A stretch of DNA of 48,638 bases from Lachnospiraceae bacterium (lineage in GTDB: Bacteria; Bacillota; Clostridia; Lachnospirales; Lachnospiraceae), in assembly GCA_016282915.1 (NCBI GenBank), contig JAEELW010000056.1, forward strand, positions 1-48,638, written 5' to 3'. The notes beneath the pieces are model-generated. The model was not told where the DNA came from. It did no database searches and saw nothing but the letters and a program-made list of their open reading frames with translations. Numbering within the stretch: position 1 is the first letter of the stretch; every line of letters starts with the position of its first letter. The position numbers were made by a program, and so were the translations under genes. Positions 1-7,640 of this stretch are shown in pieces.

Positions 1-2
1 AA

Positions 3-296
3 CTGATCCGTCCGATGTATCTTGTAAGGGAGAGCGATATCTGCGCATGGCGGGATTACAACGAACTGCATTTCCTGCAGTGCGCCTGCCATTTTACCGA
101 TACCTGTTCGACCTGCCATGAAGACGGGACGACTTCCTCGAAAAGGCTGGAGACCAAGAAACTGATCGCGGCCTTAAAGAAGGAAAACCCCTTTGTGGAA
201 TCCAACATTTTCAAAAGCATGGAAAATGTAAATCTGGATACTGTGATCGCCTACAAGAAAGACGGCGTCCGGCATCATTTTCTGGAGGAGTATTGA
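3..296 (+). CDS. TtcA-like tRNA sulfurtransferase, C-terminal fragment
   Basis: The open frame enters from the left edge (codons begin at base 3) and ends with TGA at 294-296, so only about 98 C-terminal residues are visible and the PP-loop ATPase core is missing. The visible part reads LIRPMYLVRE, then a Cys-containing stretch (CACHFTDTCSTC) and ends NVNLDTVIAYKKDG. This pattern matches from memory the C-terminus of the TtcA/TilS-like ATPases of Clostridia, which transfer sulfur to cytidine or related bases in tRNA. The Cys pairs fit the metal or Fe-S ligands of this family. The next gene follows within 33 bp. Family call is good; the exact tRNA substrate cannot be judged from a fragment. 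Confidence 0.7.
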   Translation: MIRPMYLVRESDICAWRDYNELHFLQCACHFTDTCSTCHEDGTTSSKRLETKKLIAALKKENPFVESNIFKSMENVNLDTVIAYKKDGVRHHFLEEY

Positions 297-328
297 AAGC
301 GGCCCCTGCCGCAGAAAGGATGATAAAG

Positions 329-925
329 ATGATCACGAGAGACGAAGCTTTTGCATTACTGAAAAAGTACAATAAGGATCCCTTCCATATCCAGCATTCG
401 CTGACCGTGGAGGCGGTGATGAAATGGTATGCCGGAGAACTCGGGTATGCGGAGGAGGCAGAGCACTGGGGCATCGTCGGACTGCTGCACGATATCGATT
501 TTGAACTTTATCCGGATGAGCATTGCCTGAAAGCGCCGGAACTGCTCCGGGAAGGCGGTGTGAGTGATGATATCATTCATTCGGTCTGTTCCCACGGATA
601 CGGCATCACCGTTCCCTGCGGCGCGACCATTGACGTGGAACCGGAACACGAGATGGAGAAGGTGCTTTTTGCGGCAGATGAGCTCACGGGGCTGATCTGG
701 GCCGCGGCGCTGATGAGGCCTTCAAAGAGCACAAAGGATATGGAACTGAAATCCCTGAAAAAGAAATATAAGAGCAAAGGATTTGCGGCGGGCTGTTCCC
801 GTGAGGTGATCGAGCGCGGCGCGGAGCAGCTGGGCTGGGAGCTTGACAAACTTCTCGAAATGACGCTTCAGGCCATGGCCGCAAGTGAAGATACCATAAA
901 TGCGGAAATGGAGAAGGAGCGCTAA
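329..925 (+). CDS. HD-domain phosphohydrolase
   Basis: About 198 residues. It has the metal-binding pattern of an HD superfamily hydrolase: FHIQHSLTVE (first His), GLLHDIDFE (HD pair), a later His in CSHGYG and an Asp in AADELTG. The family acts on phosphomonoesters or phosphodiesters, often nucleotides, but the substrate is not readable here. The longest frame starts at 293 inside the upstream stop region. I prefer ATG 329 because AAAGGA at 316-320 sits about 8 nt upstream; ATG 320 is too close to it. It follows the TtcA-like gene by 32 bp, so they probably share a transcript. It is convergent with the next gene. No membrane segment or signal peptide is visible. Confidence 0.8.
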   Translation: MITRDEAFALLKKYNKDPFHIQHSLTVEAVMKWYAGELGYAEEAEHWGIVGLLHDIDFELYPDEHCLKAPELLREGGVSDDIIHSVCSHGYGITVPCGATIDVEPEHEMEKVLFAADELTGLIWAAALMRPSKSTKDMELKSLKKKYKSKGFAAGCSREVIERGAEQLGWELDKLLEMTLQAMAASEDTINAEMEKER

Positions 926-947
926 GCCGGTACAGGCTTTGCTCATC

Positions 948-982
948 AAAAAAGCGGGCAGCTCTTTTGTGAGCCTGCCCGC
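948..982 (-). terminator. Rho-independent terminator of the HD-GGDEF gene
   Basis: On the minus strand GCGGGCAG and CTC pair with GAG and CTGCCCGC across a short A/T loop, followed directly by six T residues (948-953 read as A on the plus strand). It lies 33 bp beyond the stop of the minus-strand gene and in the gap between two convergent genes. A second outer inverted repeat, CCGGTAC at 927-933 and GTACCGG at 1007-1013, brackets it. Confidence 0.75.
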
Positions 983-1014
983 ATGATCAGGATCTTATCA
1001 AACTCCGTACCGGT

Positions 1015-2850
1015 CTAGCGGTTTCCGTGCCATTTATATTCCGGGTGCCTGGAATAGTATTTCGCTTTGCTCTCGTACATTCTGGCATCTGCCGTCTGCA
1101 TCGCTTTGAGGATATTGCCGCCTTCGTCACTGTGGCAGAGGCCGATGGCGTAATGGGCTCTGTCCGGACGTTCGGATCTCGAAAGAAGCGCTTCCATCAT
1201 TTTTTCAACTTCTCCGAGTGAACTGTCTGTTTCAATGATCATGAATTCATCTCCGCCTACCCGGTAGATCTCCGTATTCTCATTTTTCAGTTTCTGCAGT
1301 GTGGAAGCAACATCCCTGAGAAGATTGTCGCCGGCAAGGTGCCCTTTGGTATCGTTGACCGACTTAAGACCGTTTACGTCGATAAAGAAAACGCCGAAAG
1401 GTTTCCGGATCACTTTTTCGCCGGAAAGATCATCGCTGATCCGGTTGTTCATGGCATTACGGTTGAGCACTCCGGTCAGAAGATCCGTGGAACTCATGAT
1501 CTTCATGCGGATATTATTCTGCTCGTTCGCGATCTCCGAGGAGAGGATAAACGCGGTCAGGCTCAGGGTCTCCTTGATCTGCAGCGTTTTTGCGGGATCG
1601 AAATTCCCTGCCCAGATGTAGCCGATGGTGCGGTTGTCTGAACGGAGAGGGAAGATCACGAGACTCCTGACCTTTTCCATCCGGAGGGAATCGATCCATT
1701 CCGGAGCGATCTTATGCGCTTCTTCCATATCGCTTTCATTTGTCATGATGAAGCAGTTGCTCTTGTTCATCAGTTTTGGCCAGCTCTCGATCACTCTGTA
1801 AAACTTTTCGGTCAGAAATGCGGACAGAGGCATCTGTTTTGGATCGTTGTCGTAATCCTCACACAGAAGGGAATACTTTCTGTTTTCAAAGTCCGTCAGA
1901 AGGATGCTGCAGCGCTTCGCACCGCATTGCTTGCGGATATCCGCGACCACCGAATTCATCGACTCCTGAAAATCATTTGTTTCGCGCAGGATCAGACAGG
2001 TCTTGATCACATTTGTTGCAGTCTCGGAAGAGATGTCCGTCAGTTTGTCGATATCCGCTTTCGGGTTCATCTCATAGGAGAAGAGGAGCAGTCCCTTCTC
2101 CGGATCATCGGAGACGAGTGGAGTCAGAAATACCTCCATCCAGGCATTATATAATTCAATATCGAAATAGGTATGGATGGGACGGTCCGTGGTCACGCAG
2201 CTTTCGCAGAGCGCTTCGAAATTCGCCGCCTTCGGGATATATCTGGTATAAGGGACATTGGTCTCAAAATCCTTAAGGTCCTTCACAACAGTGCATTTAT
2301 AAGCATCATTTGCATCTACGACAAGAAATCTGTCGCTGTCTTCTTTGTTCAGATCTACGGAAAGGATACAGGCAACACGGCTGAAGCCGGCCAGGAAGGA
2401 ATTGTAGTCATGCGCTGCTTTTTTACCCTCGAGAAAATCGATGCAGCTTTTGTATTTTTCCAGCCGGAGCTTATCCTTCTCTCGGACTTCATTGAGCCGG
2501 GAAAGGTCGGAGTTGTGTTTCAGATCCGATAGCTTCACTTTACGGGCTATGGGATTATCGGAGAGTTTCCGGACATAATCCATATAATCGACGCCCTCCT
2601 CATGGGTAAGGAGCGAGAGCGCCTCGCAGACTTCTTCCGGAAAGCCCTGCTCCCGGATCTCGTCCAATGTGGTATCGGTGTCCTCCGGCACATCGTGAAG
2701 GAGTGCTACACAGGTCGAGAGCTCATCGTCCATGGATTCGGCGACATGCCAGGGGTGGAAAACATAGGGAAGCCCGGATTTGTCCGTCTGGTCTTTATGT
2801 TTTTCGGACATCAGGCGGATCGCTTTTTTCGTAAGTGCCGTGTAGATCAT
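1015..2850 (-). CDS. HD (SpoT/MESH1-like) - sensor - GGDEF signalling protein
   Basis: 611 residues. Residues about 1-135 resemble the HD hydrolase of RelA/SpoT and MESH1: FHPWHVAE, then ALLHDVPEDT with the HD and ED pairs, and KLSDLKHN. The middle (about 140-430) has no membrane segment and looks like a GAF/PAS-type sensor (SLVIFPLRSDNRTIGYIW). The C-terminus (about 440-600) is a GGDEF domain with the intact signature RVGGDEF near residue 533 and DLLTGVLNRN at its start, so it should be able to make c-di-GMP. No RxxD inhibitory site is seen five residues before GGDEF. GGAGG lies 8 nt upstream of the ATG. The N-terminal HD could hydrolyse (p)ppGpp or a similar alarmone, which is inference. 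Cytosolic. Confidence 0.82.
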   Translation of the reverse strand: MIYTALTKKAIRLMSEKHKDQTDKSGLPYVFHPWHVAESMDDELSTCVALLHDVPEDTDTTLDEIREQGFPEEVCEALSLLTHEEGVDYMDYVRKLSDNPIARKVKLSDLKHNSDLSRLNEVREKDKLRLEKYKSCIDFLEGKKAAHDYNSFLAGFSRVACILSVDLNKEDSDRFLVVDANDAYKCTVVKDLKDFETNVPYTRYIPKAANFEALCESCVTTDRPIHTYFDIELYNAWMEVFLTPLVSDDPEKGLLLFSYEMNPKADIDKLTDISSETATNVIKTCLILRETNDFQESMNSVVADIRKQCGAKRCSILLTDFENRKYSLLCEDYDNDPKQMPLSAFLTEKFYRVIESWPKLMNKSNCFIMTNESDMEEAHKIAPEWIDSLRMEKVRSLVIFPLRSDNRTIGYIWAGNFDPAKTLQIKETLSLTAFILSSEIANEQNNIRMKIMSSTDLLTGVLNRNAMNNRISDDLSGEKVIRKPFGVFFIDVNGLKSVNDTKGHLAGDNLLRDVASTLQKLKNENTEIYRVGGDEFMIIETDSSLGEVEKMMEALLSRSERPDRAHYAIGLCHSDEGGNILKAMQTADARMYESKAKYYSRHPEYKWHGNR

Positions 2851-2874
2851 CTTGTTATCCTCCGCATGTGTGCT

Positions 2875-2903
2875 ATCATATCATATTTTCGGGATTTGGT
2901 GAA
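2875..2903 (-). promoter_or_regulatory. Sigma-A type promoter for the HD-GGDEF gene
   Basis: On the minus strand TTCACC (2903-2898) is followed by a 17-nt spacer and TATGAT (2880-2875), preceded by TG as an extended -10. The start codon is at 2850, which leaves a short leader containing GGAGG. Confidence 0.55.
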
Positions 2904-2988
2904 GATGATAAGGTTTTTGGCCGGGAAAAGTGCATGATCACCTTCGGTCTTCCCGGAAGCCGCGGCTATGGATTTTTCCGAAACTTTA

Positions 2989-2997
2989 TGATATAAT
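2989..2997 (+). promoter_or_regulatory. Extended -10 promoter for the BI-1 gene
   Basis: TG at 2989-2990, one base, then consensus TATAAT at 2992-2997. The -35 position holds only a weak match (TGGATT). The BI-1 start codon lies 65 bp downstream. Confidence 0.6.
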
Positions 2998-3061
2998 CGG
3001 CTTTGTTTCCGAAACGGATGACGATCATCCGTGATAAAGCGGAAAAACGGGAGGTTTTGTT

Positions 3062-4096
3062 ATGGATCAGAATTTCAATAACCCTTACGGCAATCAGTTT
3101 GGCGGGCAGAATCAGTTCAATAACCAGTACGGCGGGCAGAATCAGTTCAATGCGCAGTACGGAAACCAGTATAACAATGCGTATGCGGATCAGAATCCGT
3201 ATGCCCAGGCCAATGTGCAGTACAATAATCAGTACAGCCAGTTCAATGCGCAGTATAACAATCAGTACGCTCAGTTTAATGCGCAGAATGCCGGCTTTAA
3301 CGCACAGAATGCGCAGTTTGCCAATCAGTACGGAGCCGGCTTCGGCATGCAGGGCTTTCAGCCCGGAGCAGGTATGGGGCAGGCAATGCCGGGGCGGAGC
3401 GGCGGTCCCACTTCTTTCTCGGGGATCGTGAGCGAGGTCACGGAGACCCTGCAGCAGAAGGTGGTTGCAAAGTCGTTCCTTTATATGGTGGTGGCGCTGA
3501 TCGTAACGGCGATCGCAGCGTTTGCGGCACCCCAGGCCATGGCGAAGATCCTTATCACTCATCCCTCCGCGATCTTCGGACTCGTGGGGCTGGAGCTGGT
3601 GATCGTGATCGTTTCCAATATCGCGATCAAAAAGAATAATGCGGCGCTGACCGTAGTTCTCTATACCGTATATTCCTTCCTGACGGGCGCTACCCTCGGC
3701 GTGGTCTTCTGGGCCTATCAGCTGGGTTCCGTCGTCGCCATCTTCTTGATGACCTCGGCGATCTTTGCGATCATGGCCGTATACGGAATGGTCACCAAAA
3801 GAGACCTTTCGTCCCTCGGGAGCATCCTGCTCATGTCCATACTCGGGATCATCATCGTATCCACGGTGAATATCCTGTTCCTTCACAGCGAAGGCCTGGA
3901 GCTGGCGATCTCCTATCTCGGGGTTGCGATCTTTATCGGCTTTACGGCGTACGATACGCAGAAGATCAAACAGAAAGTCGCCTATGCGGATTCTGCGAAT
4001 ACGGAGGTGCTGGCACTTTCGGGAGCGTTCCAGCTCTACCTTGACTTTATCAATATCTTTATCCGCCTGCTCAGCATCATGGGGCGCAGGAAATAA
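3062..4096 (+). CDS. Bax inhibitor-1 family membrane protein with Q/N-rich N-terminal tail
   Basis: 344 residues. Residues 1 to about 110 are low-complexity, built from loose repeats of the type FN(N/A)QY, QNQFNAQYGNQYNN, nearly free of charge and very rich in Gln, Asn, Tyr and Phe. From about residue 125 there are seven hydrophobic segments of the BI-1/YccA/YetJ family. Both conserved acidic residues of the family's pH-gated calcium leak are present: the Asp in TAYDTQKI and the Asp in YLDFINIF. The protein ends with basic GRRK. The family conducts Ca2+ or proton-linked leak in the inner membrane. The extra tail would sit in the cytosol if the topology is as in YetJ. GGGAGG precedes the ATG. 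It is monocistronic by its own promoter and hairpin. Confidence 0.88.
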   Translation: MDQNFNNPYGNQFGGQNQFNNQYGGQNQFNAQYGNQYNNAYADQNPYAQANVQYNNQYSQFNAQYNNQYAQFNAQNAGFNAQNAQFANQYGAGFGMQGFQPGAGMGQAMPGRSGGPTSFSGIVSEVTETLQQKVVAKSFLYMVVALIVTAIAAFAAPQAMAKILITHPSAIFGLVGLELVIVIVSNIAIKKNNAALTVVLYTVYSFLTGATLGVVFWAYQLGSVVAIFLMTSAIFAIMAVYGMVTKRDLSSLGSILLMSILGIIIVSTVNILFLHSEGLELAISYLGVAIFIGFTAYDTQKIKQKVAYADSANTEVLALSGAFQLYLDFINIFIRLLSIMGRRK

Positions 4097-4173
4097 GAGA
4101 AATACTGTCGGAACGGTTTTGCCTGTGATCCGGCGCTCAGGCCGGGCGGCAGGAGAAGCTTAAAAAAGATATT

Positions 4174-4200
4174 CAGGGCCGGCGGCTTTCCGCCGGCCTG
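4174..4200 (+). terminator. Strong GC hairpin after the BI-1 gene
   Basis: CAGG-GCCGGCGG pairs with CCGCCGGC-CTG across a CTTT loop, followed by the weak T-rich stretch ATTTAT. It lies between the BI-1 stop and the hflX start, so it may terminate the first gene or be an RNA-stabilising hairpin. Confidence 0.6.
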
Positions 4201-4227
4201 ATTTATACGAAGGGGAAAGATCCTTAA

Positions 4228-5529
4228 ATGAATGAAACGGAAAATAAGAACTTAACGGTGATCGCCGGGCTGCGTACGGATGAGACGGAAGAAGAATTCG
4301 GGCATGCCATGGACGAGCTGAAAAGCCTGTGCGAAGCCTGTGAGCTGGAAGTGGCCGGGGTCCTGACGCAGTCCCTGCCGCACCCGGACAAAGCGACCTG
4401 GATCGGTTCGGGCAAGGCGGAAGAGCTGAAGATGACTGTCCTGGCACTGGATGCCGCCTATGTGGTCTGTCTGGGAAATCTCGCGCCCTCACCGATGAAG
4501 AATCTGCAGAAGATCGTGGGCTGTCCGGTGTGGGACCGTACACAGCTGATCTTGGAGATCTTTTCGCGGCGGGCGCGTACACGCGAAGCACGCCTGCAGG
4601 TGGAATGCGCCTATCTGCAGTACATGATGCCGCGTCTGAGCGGGATGTGGCAGCATCTGGGGAGACAGAGCGGCGGCGGCGGAAGCCGGGCAAACAAGGG
4701 TGAAGGCGAAAAGCAGATCGAGCTGGATAAACGCCAGATCTCCCACAGGATCACCGAGCTGAAGAAGGAACTTTCGCAGATCGAACAGACGCGGGATGTG
4801 CAGCGGCAGGGGCGCTCCAGGGACGGCTATCCCAATGTGGCGCTGGCAGGCTATACCAATGCGGGCAAGTCCTCATTGATGAACCTGCTCCTCGCCATGG
4901 GCAGACGCTCGCAGGAAAAGACCGAGGAGAAAAAGGTATTTGAGGAGGACATGCTCTTTGCTACGCTGGACACCTCGGTACGCAAGATTGCCATCGCGGG
5001 GCGGAAGCCTTTTCTTTTATCCGATACGGTCGGGTTCATCGAAAACATCCCCCACGATCTGATCAAGGCTTTCCGTTCGACCCTGGCGGAGCTGCGTTAT
5101 GCCGATGTCATCCTGATCGTGCTGGATTCCTCCGATCCGCACCATCCGATGCACAGGAAGGTCACTGAAGAGACCCTGTCCGAACTGGGAGCACTGACGG
5201 TTCCCAGGATCTATGTTTATAACAAGGCGGATCTGCGTGACGATGGGAGGACCGTAAAAAACGGCCCCGGAAATGAGGCCGTTTATATCTCGGCGCGTAC
5301 AGGCTACGGGATCGATGAACTTCTGGATGCACTGCAGCGGATCTTCCGTGCCGGAAACCGCCGGATCGAAGTGACGATCCCTTATTCTGCCGGGGATCTG
5401 CTGAACCGTATCCATAAGGAGGCCGAGCTGATCGTCGAGGAGCACCGTCAGGACGGGACCTATATAGAAGCAGACTGCCCGGCCGCATTGGCCGAGCAGC
5501 TGCTGGCGAGGTGTGCAGGCACGCCTTAA
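4228..5529 (+). CDS. hflX: Ribosome-associated GTPase HflX
   Basis: 433 residues, the usual length for HflX. The N-terminal HflX domain contains the glycine-rich linker GGGGSRANKGEGEKQIELD and the coiled region after it. The G domain starts near residue 205: G1 GYTNAGKSS, the switch I Thr in MLFATLDTS, G3 DTVGFIENIP and G4 NKAD. HflX binds 50S subunits and 70S ribosomes and splits stalled ribosomes under stress in a GTP-dependent way. The ATG at 4228 follows an AGGGG element about 12 nt upstream. It ends tail to tail with the minus-strand radical SAM gene, the two stop codons overlapping within 5526-5529. Confidence 0.95.
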   Translation: MNETENKNLTVIAGLRTDETEEEFGHAMDELKSLCEACELEVAGVLTQSLPHPDKATWIGSGKAEELKMTVLALDAAYVVCLGNLAPSPMKNLQKIVGCPVWDRTQLILEIFSRRARTREARLQVECAYLQYMMPRLSGMWQHLGRQSGGGGSRANKGEGEKQIELDKRQISHRITELKKELSQIEQTRDVQRQGRSRDGYPNVALAGYTNAGKSSLMNLLLAMGRRSQEKTEEKKVFEEDMLFATLDTSVRKIAIAGRKPFLLSDTVGFIENIPHDLIKAFRSTLAELRYADVILIVLDSSDPHHPMHRKVTEETLSELGALTVPRIYVYNKADLRDDGRTVKNGPGNEAVYISARTGYGIDELLDALQRIFRAGNRRIEVTIPYSAGDLLNRIHKEAELIVEEHRQDGTYIEADCPAALAEQLLARCAGTP

Positions 5530-7337
5530 TCTTTGTTTAATACGTAGTCGATGATCTCCCAGTGGTCAAAGGCCAGATCCTCTTTTTTGAGGGTTTTGAG
5601 TTCTACCCAGCTTGCATAGATGGCGTCGCTGTTTGCCACCGGCTTTACCGCATTTTCATCCAGACAGACGCTGTAGGCTACGCTCACGACCCAGCCGCGG
5701 GGGTCTCTGCCTTTGGTGGAGGTGACTTTGACCAGATCCTTTTCTTTGATATCCACGGAAACGGAGGTTTCTTCCAGCAGTTCCCGTGCAGCGGCATATT
5801 CGAGGGTTTCATCTTCCGGCATATAGAAGCCGCCGGGAAGAGCCAGTTTGTTCACGAAGGGATGCTCCGCGCGGCTGATCAGGAGCAGCTTTGTCTTATC
5901 ACGGTTAAAGATCAGCAGATCCACTGCGACGGAAGGAGCGTCATATTTCTTCCGGTCATATTTTTCAAGGTAGATATCTTCTCCCTTTTTGTCATTCAGC
6001 CAGCGGTCGGACAGCGTGAACATTTCCTTCACGCTCCTCTCGCTGTAGAAGAGCGGGATGATGCCGTAGAGGTGGGCGGCGCCGTAATCCGTCAGCATGA
6101 AGGTATCTTCGTTGACGAATTCCATCAGGCTGTTGTTTTCCAGAAAAGCGATCTGCGTGGCGTAGACATCGCGGAAATCCTCTCCGAACCTGGCTTTGTA
6201 GGCCTTCATCGAGATGAAGCCGAAGTAGAACATCACGGAGATGGCTTTGGCCCGCACTTCGTCGATGGGCATATCCGCGATATCATTGATCGGAAGGATG
6301 CCTTTTTCGACCGCTTCAAAATACTTTTCCAGCTTATGATCCACACAGCCCAGATTATAGGCAAGGTAATTGCCGACAAAGGACTGGGCGCCCAGGCCGA
6401 AGCCCACATAGGAGGTAGCGTCGATGACCCGCTTCGTGAGGTAGGACGAGGTGCCCATATCGCCCGGGATGCGGCTGAAGGTGTTCTTGCCGTTATTCGC
6501 CTCATAGCCGGCTTCTTTTAATAAGCGGTAGGCGATCTCGTACTGGCGGTTGACTTTGTAGAGGGTCACGCCCTGGGATTCCGCTTCCAGCTTGGTGCCT
6601 TTGTAGCGGTTACGGTAGAGGGTGATGAATTCCGGACCGAGGGCGATGGTGTAGCGGATGGTATTGGCAAAATCCTCATCGCTCTGGTTCAGGAAACCGT
6701 ACATCAGATCCACGTTGAGGCGGTCGAAACCTGCCTTGCGGATATTTTCCACAGCCTTTTCATAAATGCTCTTCGAACCTTCCCTTCCCAGCTCGGACAG
6801 GAGCTTTTCGGATACGGTCTGAAAGCCCATGGAGATGCGGTTGTAGCCCATTTCGCGTATCGCTTTGATCTTCTCGGGATCATTGGCGGCGATCACGGGA
6901 GTGGTCTCGATGCTCATATAGATGCCGTCTTCGAGAGCGAAGCGCTTGATGGAATCCGTGATCGCTTTCAGATTTTCGACCGAAAGGTAAGCGGGAGTTC
7001 CGCCGCCGAGATCGTAGCCGGCGATGGGCTTGTCGCCGATCATTTCGCGGTAGAGCTCGATCTCTTTCAGCAGATGTTCCACATAGCGGTCGGGATCGTC
7101 TTCAGCGGGCTGATCGAGCACCACATATTCGCAGAAACGGCAGCGGGCCTGGCAGAAGGGGATGTGCACATAAAGGCAGAGTTCCTTTTGGGTTTCGATG
7201 TTTTTCTTTACGGTCTTAAGGATCTGCGCCTCGTCATGCAGTTCATAGGCGGCCAGGGAATTGGGCCTAAGCGGATAGGCGGTGTTGCAATAGTGATGGA
7301 AACGGATACCTCGGTCAAAGATCTCTCTGCATTTCAT
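5526..7337 (-). CDS. HemW/HutW-like radical SAM enzyme fused to a Nudix hydrolase
   Basis: 603 residues from ATG 7337. This start has AGGAGG eight nt upstream; the longer frame up to 7433 runs through the promoter and is rejected. The radical SAM cluster motif is CQARCRFC (C62, C66, C69) in the context YVHIPFC, followed by DLGGGTPAYL and SMGFQTVSE as in coproporphyrinogen oxidase-like HemW/HutW proteins. From about residue 465 a Nudix domain follows, with PGGFYMPEDETLEYAAAREL and EET at about residues 500-525; the one-residue longer loop resembles NrtR/ADP-ribose pyrophosphatase members. HemW-type proteins carry haem; HutW/ChuW relatives open haem anaerobically. What the Nudix half does in this pairing is unknown to me. 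Cytosolic, single-gene transcript. Confidence 0.82.
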   Translation of the reverse strand: MKCREIFDRGIRFHHYCNTAYPLRPNSLAAYELHDEAQILKTVKKNIETQKELCLYVHIPFCQARCRFCEYVVLDQPAEDDPDRYVEHLLKEIELYREMIGDKPIAGYDLGGGTPAYLSVENLKAITDSIKRFALEDGIYMSIETTPVIAANDPEKIKAIREMGYNRISMGFQTVSEKLLSELGREGSKSIYEKAVENIRKAGFDRLNVDLMYGFLNQSDEDFANTIRYTIALGPEFITLYRNRYKGTKLEAESQGVTLYKVNRQYEIAYRLLKEAGYEANNGKNTFSRIPGDMGTSSYLTKRVIDATSYVGFGLGAQSFVGNYLAYNLGCVDHKLEKYFEAVEKGILPINDIADMPIDEVRAKAISVMFYFGFISMKAYKARFGEDFRDVYATQIAFLENNSLMEFVNEDTFMLTDYGAAHLYGIIPLFYSERSVKEMFTLSDRWLNDKKGEDIYLEKYDRKKYDAPSVAVDLLIFNRDKTKLLLISRAEHPFVNKLALPGGFYMPEDETLEYAAARELLEETSVSVDIKEKDLVKVTSTKGRDPRGWVVSVAYSVCLDENAVKPVANSDAIYASWVELKTLKKEDLAFDHWEIIDYVLNKD

Positions 7338-7404
7338 ATGCTTTACCTCCTGTAAATACCGGCGCTCCTCTGGAGAGCGGCTTCTGTTCTCTCTGTCTGC
7401 GTTG

Positions 7405-7433
7405 ATATTATCATAATGATAATATGAAGTCAA
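7405..7433 (-). promoter_or_regulatory. Promoter overlapped by a 21-bp perfect palindrome
   Basis: On the minus strand TTGACT (7433-7428), a 17-nt spacer and TAATAT (7410-7405) form a good sigma-A promoter for the radical SAM-Nudix gene. A perfect palindrome with 10-bp arms and a single central base occupies 7405-7425, covering the -10 box and most of the spacer. Its core TTATCAT-A-ATGATAA resembles the 7-1-7 operators of the Fur/PerR/Zur family, differing from a PerR box at one base per half. Position over the -10 suggests repression. Confidence 0.7.
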
Positions 7434-7499
7434 GAGCTTTTTTACAGATATCGGAGAAAACCTGCAATGACGGCGGAAGTGGAATAAAAGCTGGAGATA

Positions 7500-7508
7500 T
7501 GGTATACT
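7500..7508 (+). promoter_or_regulatory. Extended -10 promoter for the M13 peptidase gene
   Basis: TG at 7500-7501, one base, then TATACT at 7503-7508, with no good -35. The start codon is at 7641, leaving a leader of about 125 nt that contains a weak hairpin (TGCCTGC and GCAGGCA). With the divergent promoter at 7405-7433 this accounts for the 303-bp gap. Confidence 0.5.
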
Positions 7509-7640
7509 GTCCGGGGCGGTTTTTTGCCTGCATGCTGTCGTTATGAACCGGCAGGCATACGTTCCGATAATCCGCTTACACCGGATCGCAGGAGACGGAT
7601 CAGGATGTCAGTATCCGGATAATAAGGAGAGTATTCATAT

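Noticed and set aside
2966-3886. Long minus-strand open frame (306 codons) rich in His, Arg and Asp opposite the BI-1 gene
   Set aside because: It mirrors the Q/N-rich repeat of the real gene, has no ribosome site and no recognisable domain.
7338-7433. Longer start of the radical SAM-Nudix protein at 7433
   Set aside because: That stretch holds the promoter and palindrome, while ATG 7337 has a consensus ribosome site.
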